This document shows, piece after piece, positions 16,901-25,467 of a stretch of DNA of 64,000 bases (positions are counted from its first letter, which is position 1; every line of letters begins with the position of its first letter). Origin of the DNA: Rubripirellula sp. (GTDB lineage Bacteria > Planctomycetota > Planctomycetia > Pirellulales > Pirellulaceae). Made by a program: the position numbers and the translations under genes. Location of the stretch: NCBI GenBank assembly GCA_028823035.1, contig JAPKCI010000001.1, positions 1-64,000 of the forward strand, written 5' to 3'. Under the pieces are notes generated by a model. The model saw only the letters and a program-made list of their open reading frames with translations, did no database searches and was not told the DNA's origin.

Positions 16901-17923
16901 TCAAATTGCAAAGCGATGCCTTCCCTCGTGGATGAAGTTCGTCGTCCGCACCGCAACCAGAATCATCGCATCACGCTTTGCATCCTCTGGCGATGCTCCT
17001 AACCGCAGTTTCAACTCGCGGCACCGCTGAATCATCTCCTGAACCACCTGATCGATGGTATAGGTGTACTCGCCTGTCCAGCGAGCCACAGCACGGCGCA
17101 GCTCACCCCGGACACGAATCAAAAAAGCTGCCGCAGTCGGATTGCGGCAATGTGCGGCGTCACTTGAAAAGAGCTTACGTAAATCGTCGTCATAGATACT
17201 GGGAAAATCTAGCCCGTATCGCTCACGCTTGCGTTGATAATGAGCTCGGAGCGTTTTTCGGATCTTCGAAATCGGTTCGGCCTTCGCTCGTGATTTGACG
17301 TGAGCTCGTTTTCCGTCAATGGACTTCATGAAATCGTCGACGATATTCAACTTATGAACTGCTGGCCAAGTTCGGTAACGGGTCCGCCACCTTGATCCAG
17401 GACGAAGCCAAACCGCAAATGTCTCCGCAAAATCCTCTAACGGATGTGCTTGAGCGTACCACATCTCGAGATGCTGGACGAAGTCTCGGCTCGATGGCTT
17501 TGGACGATAGTACTCTGGGTAAGGCTGGGAAGGTTTGCCAAACATCCTCCGGTAGCGGACACGCCGGCGTAGGCGAAAAGCCGTATCAATCGCATGACCC
17601 GCCTCATGACGAAGGATCTTCATGCACCAAGCTTTGGTGCCTCCCTCGACCTCGAGCAGCTGCCTACGCTCCAATCGAATCAATCTGGGATGAGCCAGAT
17701 AGAATGGGATGGCGATCCCAGGGATCCCATCGGGTGAGAACCATTCATCACTCAGCCAACAATGAGGTGAGAACTTGAGTCCGCGGTGTGCCAATTCTTC
17801 GTTAAGCTGTTGAATCCGGTCCGTCAGCGGTGTCTCACGGATCGAGAGTTTCAAATCGCAGATCCGCATATCGAGCAATTGCTCGTCGGTCATTGAGTTG
17901 AGATCTGACTTTTTCGTCGCCAT
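16901..17923 (-). CDS. Putative zinc-binding metallopeptidase
   Basis: A 340-residue protein. LRHEAGHAID (H106, E107, H110) is a HExxH zinc site, and the downstream block YAQAHPLEDFAETFAVWL carries the likely third ligand and is a hallmark of the 'putative zinc-binding metallopeptidase' family. No signal peptide or membrane segment, so it is probably cytoplasmic. The C-terminal third is rich in Arg/Lys and unrecognised. I start at ATG 17923; the TTG four codons earlier is less likely. In my recollection this family tends to occur beside ATP-grasp ligases, which is the case here. Confidence 0.83.
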   Translation of the reverse strand: MATKKSDLNSMTDEQLLDMRICDLKLSIRETPLTDRIQQLNEELAHRGLKFSPHCWLSDEWFSPDGIPGIAIPFYLAHPRLIRLERRQLLEVEGGTKAWCMKILRHEAGHAIDTAFRLRRRVRYRRMFGKPSQPYPEYYRPKPSSRDFVQHLEMWYAQAHPLEDFAETFAVWLRPGSRWRTRYRTWPAVHKLNIVDDFMKSIDGKRAHVKSRAKAEPISKIRKTLRAHYQRKRERYGLDFPSIYDDDLRKLFSSDAAHCRNPTAAAFLIRVRGELRRAVARWTGEYTYTIDQVVQEMIQRCRELKLRLGASPEDAKRDAMILVAVRTTNFIHEGRHRFAI

Positions 17924-17997
17924 GGTGCGATGCAAGAGTTGTAAATCAGAGGGATTCCAGTCGGAGCAACCGCGACAGTCTATTCAATAAACACACA

Positions 17998-19248
17998 ATG
18001 TCTTTACACAAAAATCGCGAACTAGGCAAAAGCAGTTACCAAACTGTAGCTGGCCAAGACCGGACGATGGGTTCCTTTGCAAGATTGACCGGATCTGGGC
18101 GAAGCGCAATTGCCATTTTGGCTCTGGATGGGGCGGATTCCGAAAGCATCATTCAACGCTGTTTTCAGCCGGCGATACCAAGGCCATTCTTGCCGGGCCA
18201 AATCCGCTACGGAATGTGGGTCGGAGCCGACCCCGCAAACACTCTTGACGCGAATCATCCCTCGTCCGCAGCGACTGGAACCGGCGAATCGGTAGTCGTG
18301 ACGCCCGGATCAGGACATTATTTTGAAATCCACTGCCATGGCGGGCCAGCAGCTGTCGCACGCATCGAGAACGATTTACGAGCCTGTGGTGCAACGTCTG
18401 CAGCTGGAACAGATGACTGGAATCCGTCGGACACGCCATCGCTGATCCGAGAGGCTGAAGCGGTGCTGGCGGAATGCACCACCGCCAGAACGGCTGCTAT
18501 CGCGATGAATCAGGTCCGAGGATCACTCCTCGATTGGGCCACGCGATGGCAAGCATCGCTGACGCCTGCCGGTCTGTCAAAGTTCAACTCCGAGGTCAAA
18601 TCGCTGTTGAACGCTGCGTTCAGGACGACACGGCTGGCCGATCCCTTCCGCGTTGTCCTGGCTGGACCACCCAACGTGGGCAAGAGCAGCCTGTTGAACG
18701 CCTTGGTCGGCTTTGACCGGAGCATCACCTTGGACGTCGCGGGGACGACCAGAGATGTTCTGCATGCCAACACTGTGATTGCCGGGTTACCTGTCCGGCT
18801 AAGCGATACCGCTGGTATCCGGAAAAGCGAAGAAGTGATCGAGCGCGAGGGCATCCGAAAGGCTCAGCAAGCAGTCCGCGAGGCCGACCTGCTGCTGCTC
18901 GTCAGCGAACCTCTGCCGGGCGGTGACTTTAGCGACCCGCCTTCCGTTCCCAAAACGATCCCACAGCTCCGTATCCTTAACAAAGTGGACCAAAAAACCA
19001 ACCAGCCATCCGCTCTGAGTAGCCAATTGGACTGCTTTGACGCCTCCACCAATGCACTGACCGGTGAGGGTCTCACGGAATTGATGGATACAATCGCAGA
19101 TAAATTAGGCCGACCTCTGCCCAAATCCGGAAAACCAGCCCTGATCAATCAGCGCCAATGGAAAATCATGGAACAATGTTCTGAGGCAGATTCATTGGAA
19201 AAAAAATCACAACTGCTGAATCATTTAATGGGTCACAACAATGGGTAA
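17998..19248 (+). CDS. MnmE-like (TrmE-type) GTPase, divergent
   Basis: A protein of 416 residues. The N-terminal part resembles the MnmE folate-binding domain (FEIHCHGGPAAV near 109-120). The GTPase domain is complete: G1 GPPNVGKS (223-230), GTTRD (249-253), DTAG (270-273) and NKVD (328-331). MnmE and MnmG together modify U34 of some tRNAs. Two MnmE features are missing: the GEFT-RAFLNGK helical motif and the C-terminal C-[ILV]-GK. The helical domain is cut back on both sides of the G domain, and the protein ends LMGHNNG. It may be a lineage-specific variant, an MnmE that lost its catalytic cysteine, or a paralogue with another job. Six bases separate it from the next gene, so it probably leads an operon. 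Confidence 0.82.
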   Translation: MSLHKNRELGKSSYQTVAGQDRTMGSFARLTGSGRSAIAILALDGADSESIIQRCFQPAIPRPFLPGQIRYGMWVGADPANTLDANHPSSAATGTGESVVVTPGSGHYFEIHCHGGPAAVARIENDLRACGATSAAGTDDWNPSDTPSLIREAEAVLAECTTARTAAIAMNQVRGSLLDWATRWQASLTPAGLSKFNSEVKSLLNAAFRTTRLADPFRVVLAGPPNVGKSSLLNALVGFDRSITLDVAGTTRDVLHANTVIAGLPVRLSDTAGIRKSEEVIEREGIRKAQQAVREADLLLLVSEPLPGGDFSDPPSVPKTIPQLRILNKVDQKTNQPSALSSQLDCFDASTNALTGEGLTELMDTIADKLGRPLPKSGKPALINQRQWKIMEQCSEADSLEKKSQLLNHLMGHNNG

Positions 19249-19254
19249 GCCAGC

Positions 19255-20646
19255 ATGAGTCGAACACTTTTTCTTTCCGTTTGTTTTTTGGGAGCCAGTT
19301 TCATGCCACTTCTGAATAGTTCGGGGAACGAAACGCCAAGTTGGGCGATCGTGATCCATGGAGGTGCTGGTGGCGACCCGCAGAAATGGAATGATGCCAA
19401 AACCAAGATTCGCCGAACTGGGCTGAATCGCGCATTAACAGCCGGTCGTGACGCTCTCGCCCAAGGTGGTAATGCACTCGATACCGTGGAATTGGTGATT
19501 CGCATTCTCGAAGATGATGCTGCGTTCAACGCAGGCCGAGGTGCTGTCCTGACCAAGGCCGGGAAAGTCGAATTGGATGCCTCGATCATGGATGGGCGAA
19601 CTGGGTCCTGCGGAGCCGTTGCAGGCCTGACGGCCACCCAAAATCCCATCTCGCTGGCCCGTCGTGTCATGACCGAGACACCTCATGTACTACTGGCTGG
19701 CAAAGGCGCCGACGAGTTTGCCAAAGCACAGCAGGTCCCGTTGGTGGCCCCTGACTATTTCCTGAGCCGCAACAGGGTCGCTGACAACGAACCGCACTTC
19801 GGTACGGTTGGCTGCGTGGTCTTGGATTCCAAAGGCGATCTCGCGGCAGGAACGAGCACCGGAGGAACCTCCAAAAAACTTCCCGGCAGAGTGGGCGATT
19901 CTCCGATTGTCGGGGCTGGCACCTATGCCGCCAACGATACGTGTGCCGTTTCAGGCACTGGAGTCGGTGAGGAATACATCCGCAACTCGGTTGCCTATGA
20001 CGTCGCTGCACAGATGCGTTATGCCGATCGGAACATCGATGATGCTGTTTCAAAGATCATGCGTCAAACACTCGATGCTGGTGTAGGAGGCATCATCGCC
20101 ATTTCTAAAGATGGAACGATTGTGATGCAGCACAATACGCCTGGTATGAGTTGCGGCGCTGCTAACAGCACAGGGCGGTTTGAGACACATTTGGGGCTGG
20201 AACGTGGTGGCGAACCTTTGAAAAGCGACGGTAACTCAAACACTCCGGTATCGTCTGACGCCGAAAACGCGATCTCGGAATTGATTCTGCAACAGGTGGT
20301 AGACTGGAATCGAGGAGACATTGATGCCTTCATGAAGCCTTACTGGCACAGCGATGAGCTGACCTTTTCTTCCGGAGGTAAAGTCACTCGAGGATATGAG
20401 AAAACACTGGCCGGATACAAAGAGAGATATCCAGACAAACAAACGATGGGAGCACTCGCTTTTGAAAAACTTGAGTATCAGTCACTGGGATCCAAGGCAA
20501 TGCAAGTACTCGGCATCTGGAAACTCGAGCGGGATAATCAACCGCTGGAGGGGCGATTCACGCTGATCCTGCGTCAGTTTCCCGAAGGCTGGAAAATAGT
20601 TCATGACCACACCTCAAAAACACCGGACGAAACGGGTAATCCATGA
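19255..20646 (+). CDS. Secreted isoaspartyl peptidase/L-asparaginase fused to a DUF4440/SnoaL-like domain
   Basis: A protein of 463 residues with a signal-like N-terminus. Residues about 30-310 are a plant-type asparaginase/isoaspartyl peptidase: WAIVIHGGAGG, FNAGRGAVL, and the autoprocessing site at T184 in HFGTVGCVVLD, which after cleavage becomes the nucleophile, then STGGTSKKLPGRVGDSP. Residues about 335-455 form a SnoaL/DUF4440-like cone (WNRGDIDAFMKPYW, GYEKTLAGYKERYP, GWKIVHDHTS). The enzyme part removes beta-aspartyl residues or asparagine. The fusion partner's role is unknown. It follows the GTPase gene by 6 bases and overlaps the pectate lyase start by 4 (ATGA), so translation is coupled. 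Confidence 0.9.
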   Translation: MSRTLFLSVCFLGASFMPLLNSSGNETPSWAIVIHGGAGGDPQKWNDAKTKIRRTGLNRALTAGRDALAQGGNALDTVELVIRILEDDAAFNAGRGAVLTKAGKVELDASIMDGRTGSCGAVAGLTATQNPISLARRVMTETPHVLLAGKGADEFAKAQQVPLVAPDYFLSRNRVADNEPHFGTVGCVVLDSKGDLAAGTSTGGTSKKLPGRVGDSPIVGAGTYAANDTCAVSGTGVGEEYIRNSVAYDVAAQMRYADRNIDDAVSKIMRQTLDAGVGGIIAISKDGTIVMQHNTPGMSCGAANSTGRFETHLGLERGGEPLKSDGNSNTPVSSDAENAISELILQQVVDWNRGDIDAFMKPYWHSDELTFSSGGKVTRGYEKTLAGYKERYPDKQTMGALAFEKLEYQSLGSKAMQVLGIWKLERDNQPLEGRFTLILRQFPEGWKIVHDHTSKTPDETGNP

Positions 20647-22145
20647 TTCCTAGTCTCATGACTCAAGGCGGCAGCAAGCTGTCTTGGATTACCGCGATTT
20701 GCATCGTCACGCTGGGCCATGTCGCCCCGCGTGAGTCTTTTTCGCAGGACACCGCCGCGATTCCCCGCCACCAAGTCACCCGCGAAATGCATCGCGCGGT
20801 CAGCTTCTTCCGAAAACACGCCGCCGCTGGTGGTGGTTATGTCTATCAACTCAGTGCCGACCTTACCAAACGAGAAGGAGAAGGCAAAGTCGCAGCGACA
20901 ACTGCCTGGATTGAACCACCAGGAACGCCGGCAGTCGGAATTGGCTTCCTGGATGCCTACCAGACATGCAAAGATCCACTGCTTCTGGAAGCAGCGAAAG
21001 AAACCGCGAAGGCTCTGCGAAAAGGCCAACTTGAATCGGGCGGCTGGGACAACCTGATCGAATTCGCTCCCGCAGATCGGGCGCGATATGCCTATCGAAC
21101 GGATACTGAAACAGCCCGCAAAGGCAAACTCAGGAACACTAGCACCTTTGACGACAACAAATCCCAATCGGCAATTCGGTTCCTGATGGAATTGGACAAG
21201 GAACTGCAATTCGCTGATAGGCTTGTCCACGAATCGGTGACCTACGCGCTTCAAGCCGTACTCAAGTCCCAATACCCCAATGGCGGCTGGCCGCAACGCT
21301 TCAGCGAATTCCCAGACCCCGCCCAATACCCCGTGGTACCGGCCTCGCTGCCTACCAAGTGGCCCGCGACCTATCCCGGAAAGAAGTACAGTGACTATTA
21401 CACCTTGAATGACAACACCGTCAGCGACCTGATCGAACTACTGCTCGACGCCGCCGATATTTATCAACAGCCGGAATACCTCGATGCTGCCTGTCGCGGT
21501 GGTGACTTCCTGATCCTGGCGCAATTGCCCGAACCACAACCGGGTTGGTCGCAGCAGTACGACCGCAACATGCAACCGGCCTGGGCAAGAAAATTTGAAC
21601 CGCCCGCGATCAGTGGTGGAGAGTCTCAGCGTGTGATGCGAACCTTGCTGCATTTGTATCTTCGAACCGCTGGAAAAATCGAGAATAGCCAACGATTCTT
21701 GACACCACTGGAAACTGCAATTCCCTACTATCAACGCTCGCAATTAGCGAACAGAAAACTCGCACGATTCTATGAACTGCGCAGCAACCGCCCCCTGTTC
21801 TTCACCAAGCAATACGAACTGACGTATTCTTCCGATGACATGCCAACCCATTATGCGTTCATTGTTAGCTCAAAAATGGATGAGATTGAAAGGGAATTCC
21901 ATGCAATTCAATCGGATGCTGTCAAGGCGACATCCAAATCACCCGCTACCCACATGACCAAACGAACAGATGCTCTTGACGCAAAAGTGGCAACCACAAT
22001 AGCGGAACTCGATTCGCGTGGTGCATGGGTCGAAGAAGGTCAATTAAAATATCACGGTGAAAATGACGATACGACACATGTGATCCGCAGCCGTACGTTT
22101 GTCACCAACCTGATGGTCCTTGCAACCTGGTTGGGAGCCGAATGA
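20643..22145 (+). CDS. Pectate lyase, polysaccharide lyase family 10 type
   Basis: A protein of 500 residues beginning with a secretion signal. Family motifs include TFDDNKSQSAIRFL, SQYPNGGWPQRF and YYTLNDNTVSDLIELLL, the conserved blocks of the PL10 pectate lyases, which cleave polygalacturonate by calcium-assisted beta-elimination in an alpha/alpha toroid fold. It should act in the periplasm or outside the cell. The ATG overlaps the stop of the isoaspartyl peptidase by 4 bases. No other pectin genes are near, so the substrate assignment rests on the family only. Confidence 0.9.
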   Translation: MIPSLMTQGGSKLSWITAICIVTLGHVAPRESFSQDTAAIPRHQVTREMHRAVSFFRKHAAAGGGYVYQLSADLTKREGEGKVAATTAWIEPPGTPAVGIGFLDAYQTCKDPLLLEAAKETAKALRKGQLESGGWDNLIEFAPADRARYAYRTDTETARKGKLRNTSTFDDNKSQSAIRFLMELDKELQFADRLVHESVTYALQAVLKSQYPNGGWPQRFSEFPDPAQYPVVPASLPTKWPATYPGKKYSDYYTLNDNTVSDLIELLLDAADIYQQPEYLDAACRGGDFLILAQLPEPQPGWSQQYDRNMQPAWARKFEPPAISGGESQRVMRTLLHLYLRTAGKIENSQRFLTPLETAIPYYQRSQLANRKLARFYELRSNRPLFFTKQYELTYSSDDMPTHYAFIVSSKMDEIEREFHAIQSDAVKATSKSPATHMTKRTDALDAKVATTIAELDSRGAWVEEGQLKYHGENDDTTHVIRSRTFVTNLMVLATWLGAE

Positions 22146-22205
22146 TCCGTTCGTTCTACCAACGCATAACCTCTGCTGTTGTTCGACCAACGGTTAGGAG
22201 CAGTG

Positions 22206-22802
22206 ATGGTTGACTCCTCCGCAGAATCACATGTGCCACCGGAAATCCCGGTTGCCAGTCAACGCCTGCCGGTGGTCATTCACGCAGCGCCTCATCCTGC
22301 CACTCTCTCACCCGACAAACTACTGAAGTCCTGTGAACTGCGTACGCAACGCCGAAGTGGTCCGGGAGGCCAGCACCGCAACAAGACGAGCAGCGGAGCC
22401 TTCCTGCACTATCCACCAACGGATACGACCGCTGAAGCAACCGAACGGAGAAGTCAGGCGGACAATCGTAACATCGCACTCGAGCGACTCAGATTCCGGT
22501 TGGCTGTCGAGGTGCGCAGCCCTTCACCGCTGGACGGACACGCGATCCCGACTGAGGAAACGGAATTCCGAAATCGGTACGAAAAACATCCCCTGAAAAT
22601 CAGCGATCGCAACCGTGACAAACCAGCAGTATTAGCTTTGCTACTCAATGATCTTCACGCTGCAGGCGGCCAACCAAGTGCGGTATCACCCGCATGGGGA
22701 ACATCAACCAGTGCTATCGTACGGCTCGTGAAGTCACACCCAGTTGCGTTTGCATTTCTAAACAGGATCAGGCAGCATCATGGACGACCCCCTTTGCGAT
22801 AG
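22206..22802 (+). CDS. Release-factor-like GGQ protein (RF-1 domain, stand-alone)
   Basis: A protein of 198 residues. RRSGPGGQHRNKTSSGAFL (GGQ at 54-56) is the peptidyl-tRNA hydrolysis loop of class I release factors. The codon-recognition domains are missing, as in ArfB/YaeJ, PrfH and related rescue or accessory factors. A C-terminal extension of about 80 residues ends in NRIRQHHGRPPLR, mildly basic, and could enter an empty mRNA channel as the ArfB tail does. ATG 22206 has AGGAG five bases upstream (22196-22200). It follows the pectate lyase by 60 bases and may be co-transcribed. Confidence 0.85.
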   Translation: MVDSSAESHVPPEIPVASQRLPVVIHAAPHPATLSPDKLLKSCELRTQRRSGPGGQHRNKTSSGAFLHYPPTDTTAEATERRSQADNRNIALERLRFRLAVEVRSPSPLDGHAIPTEETEFRNRYEKHPLKISDRNRDKPAVLALLLNDLHAAGGQPSAVSPAWGTSTSAIVRLVKSHPVAFAFLNRIRQHHGRPPLR

Positions 22803-23189
22803 TCTGCCACATCTGTTTTCAGCTTGTTCATCGGTGGCTCGGTCCTTTAACTGTACCTCCGACTGTTTGTACCAAATCCCAAATTGACCGAGGGCGAAGA
22901 AGGTACAGCTGCGGCGTTCAAAAACTGAAGATCGCCTTGTTCTGTGTGGAACGGGCAGGATACTCAGACTCAGTACTCAGACTCAGTACAAATCGGCTGC
23001 GTTTTCCAGCACCGCATGCTCAACTTCGAACCGTTTTGGCTAAACTGTATTGAATGAACAACAGTCACGGGATAATCTTCTGTGGTGATCCGTCATTCAC
23101 TGGCCGAATCTGGGTAAGCAAGATTTTTCAAACTAATTGATACCTGTTCTGCTCTAGAAACAGATGACTCAACAAACACGAGGTCTTCC
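22803..23189. other. Intergenic region, no supported gene
   Basis: About 390 bases. A 13-base unit TACTCAGACTCAG occurs twice in tandem at 22961-22973 and 22974-22986. I see no terminator with a T-run. The short frames here are not credible. Confidence 0.5.
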
Positions 23190-25457
23190 TTGATTTTTTC
23201 GATTCGGTGGCTGTTGCCCCTTTGTGCTTGCATCACTCCCCTGACCGGTTTCAGCGCTGAAATATTTATTGAGGCAGAAAGCTTTCCGAAACGCGGGGGC
23301 TGGAAACTCGACACCCAGTTCATCCAACAGATGGGTTCGCCATACCTGCTAGCGCACGGACTGGGACAACCAGTGGATGATGCCATCACTTCCATCAATG
23401 TGCCTGAGTCCGGCACCTATCGCATCTGGGTGCGAACGAAGGATTGGGTGGCTCGTTGGGGAGCCAAACCAGCGCCGGGACAGTTTCAAGTCATTTTGAA
23501 GGGGCAACCGATCAAGACAACGTTTGGCACCCAGGGAGCGAAATGGAATTGGCAGGATGGCGGCACCGTTGCCCTGAAGAAGGGTTCCACGGAACTGCGA
23601 CTCAAAGACTTGACAGGTTTTGATGGCCGATGTGATTGCATCTACTTCACCACCGACACGAACCAAACACCTCCTCCTGCTGACGCCGTCCTTTCTGATT
23701 GGCGACGTGCACAACTTGGCCTGGACCCAACACCCGAAACGCGGGGGCCCTATGACTTGGTCGTGATTGGGGGAGGATACGCGGGCATGGGAAGCGCCCT
23801 GTCGGCCGCCCGCATGGGTTGCCGCGTCGCACTGGTTCAGGATCGGCCAGTTCTGGGTGGGAATGGTTCCAGCGAAGTACGGGTTTGGGCCAAGGGTAAC
23901 ATTCGTCGCGGCAAGTTTCCTCGAATTGGCGAGATCATTGAAGAGATTGCCGACAAGGCAAAAAAATCGCCTGGCACATACGAGGAATTTGGCGACGCAC
24001 TCAAAGAAAAGGTAATCCGCAGTGAACCGAACATTGACTTGCTGTTGAACCATCACGCGCACCGCGTGGAAATGGACGAAAATCGGATCACTGCAATTCA
24101 TGCTTTGGACACGCTTACCGGTAGTGAAGTCAAGATCATGGGTGACTACTTCGCCGATTGCACTGGTCACGGTTGGATCGGTACATGGGCAAACGCAGAT
24201 TTGCAGATGTCCCCCGATGGACGCATGGGGATGAGCAACATGTGGGCGTGGGACGAAGTAGAAACCGCCACTGACTTTCCAAAAGCGAGCTGGGCGCTGG
24301 ATCTTGAAATGGCCGATTTCCCCTATCCAAGAGACCACCACGGGCAGTGGTTTTGGGAAAGCGGTTTCGATAAAGACGCAATTGGGGACGCAGAAGGAAT
24401 CCGGGACTGGAACCTGAGAGCGGTGTACGGCGCCTTCAATGCAATGAAGAATCGTGATGGAGCCGACAAACATCGTAACGCGATACTGACATGGGTCGCC
24501 TACATTGGCGGGCCCCGTGAAAGCCGGCGACTGATGGGTGACATCGTTCTTGCTGAAAAAGATATCGTCGCGAAAAAAGAATTTCCCGATGGTTGCGTTC
24601 CCAGTACCTGGTCGATCGACCTGCATTACCCCAAGGAACAATACGCAAAGAAGTATGCCGACAACCCATTCATCTCAAAAGCAGTGCACGGAACGGGTGT
24701 CGACCGTTCCTACGGCTACCCAGTACCGTACCGCTGCTTTTACAGTCGCAACATTGACAACTTGTTCATGGCCGGCCGCTGCATCAGCGTGACACACGAA
24801 GCTCTGGGCACCGTTCGCGTCATGAAAACATGTGGCATGATGGGCGAAGTCGTCGGTAAGGCTGCGTCCCTATGCGCCTTGAATGACTGCGATCCACGTG
24901 ATGTTTATGAGTCACACCTCGATGAACTACTGGCATTACTGAAACTGCCCGGCAAAGCACATCGCAGCACGCCTTCGGCGGAAATCATCATCCCCTCCGA
25001 TGCGCTGCCATTGGCTGGACCACGCGGCCCAGCCAATGGAATGGACATCGCCAAAATCGCAGGTTTAGTCGTCGACGATGACAAGGCCACCACTACAGGC
25101 AATTGGACCAATGGCACAGGATTACCAAACTATGTCAGCTACGGATACAAGTACACTGGACCCAACACTGGAGCGACAGCAACCTTCAAGCTCAAAGCAC
25201 CAAAAAAGGGGCGTTATTTGGTTCAGACATTCAGTCAGGCACATCCCAATCGTTCGACACGAACACCTGTAACCGTGCGTCATAACGATTCAATTGGCCA
25301 ATACCAGATCAATCAGCGTGTGAAAAGCAAAGATGATGTGGTGAGCATCTGCGAAGTAGAACTGACGAATCAGGAAGAAGTGGTTGTCACAATAGGTACT
25401 CAGGGAGCAGACGGTACTGTCCACATCGACGCCATACGTCTTCTGGAAGTGGAGTGA
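23190..25457 (+). CDS. Secreted FAD-dependent oxidoreductase with flanking beta-sandwich domains
   Basis: A 755-residue protein. The signal peptide (IFSIRWLLPLCACITPLTGFSA) is followed by a beta-rich domain (about 25-155) with SGTYRIWVRTKDW, resembling carbohydrate-binding sandwiches. The FAD domain starts at YDLVVIGGGYAGMGSALSAAR (GxGxxG at 194-199), includes GGNGSSEVR, and has a second FAD contact near NLFMAGRCISVTHEALGTVRV. A C-terminal domain (about 625-755) with TGNWTNGTGLPNYVSYGYKY resembles the golvesin/Xly C-terminal sandwich. It probably oxidises a sugar or related compound outside the cytoplasm. The start is TTG with GAGG (about 23180-23183) upstream; no in-frame ATG fits. The NosR-like gene follows after 10 bases. 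Confidence 0.87.
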   Translation: MIFSIRWLLPLCACITPLTGFSAEIFIEAESFPKRGGWKLDTQFIQQMGSPYLLAHGLGQPVDDAITSINVPESGTYRIWVRTKDWVARWGAKPAPGQFQVILKGQPIKTTFGTQGAKWNWQDGGTVALKKGSTELRLKDLTGFDGRCDCIYFTTDTNQTPPPADAVLSDWRRAQLGLDPTPETRGPYDLVVIGGGYAGMGSALSAARMGCRVALVQDRPVLGGNGSSEVRVWAKGNIRRGKFPRIGEIIEEIADKAKKSPGTYEEFGDALKEKVIRSEPNIDLLLNHHAHRVEMDENRITAIHALDTLTGSEVKIMGDYFADCTGHGWIGTWANADLQMSPDGRMGMSNMWAWDEVETATDFPKASWALDLEMADFPYPRDHHGQWFWESGFDKDAIGDAEGIRDWNLRAVYGAFNAMKNRDGADKHRNAILTWVAYIGGPRESRRLMGDIVLAEKDIVAKKEFPDGCVPSTWSIDLHYPKEQYAKKYADNPFISKAVHGTGVDRSYGYPVPYRCFYSRNIDNLFMAGRCISVTHEALGTVRVMKTCGMMGEVVGKAASLCALNDCDPRDVYESHLDELLALLKLPGKAHRSTPSAEIIIPSDALPLAGPRGPANGMDIAKIAGLVVDDDKATTTGNWTNGTGLPNYVSYGYKYTGPNTGATATFKLKAPKKGRYLVQTFSQAHPNRSTRTPVTVRHNDSIGQYQINQRVKSKDDVVSICEVELTNQEEVVVTIGTQGADGTVHIDAIRLLEVE

Positions 25458-25467
25458 GTCGTCGCAA

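Noticed and set aside
23349-24641. 430-codon minus-strand open frame
   Set aside because: Antisense to the FAD oxidoreductase gene, whose GGGYAG and other motifs show it is the real gene.
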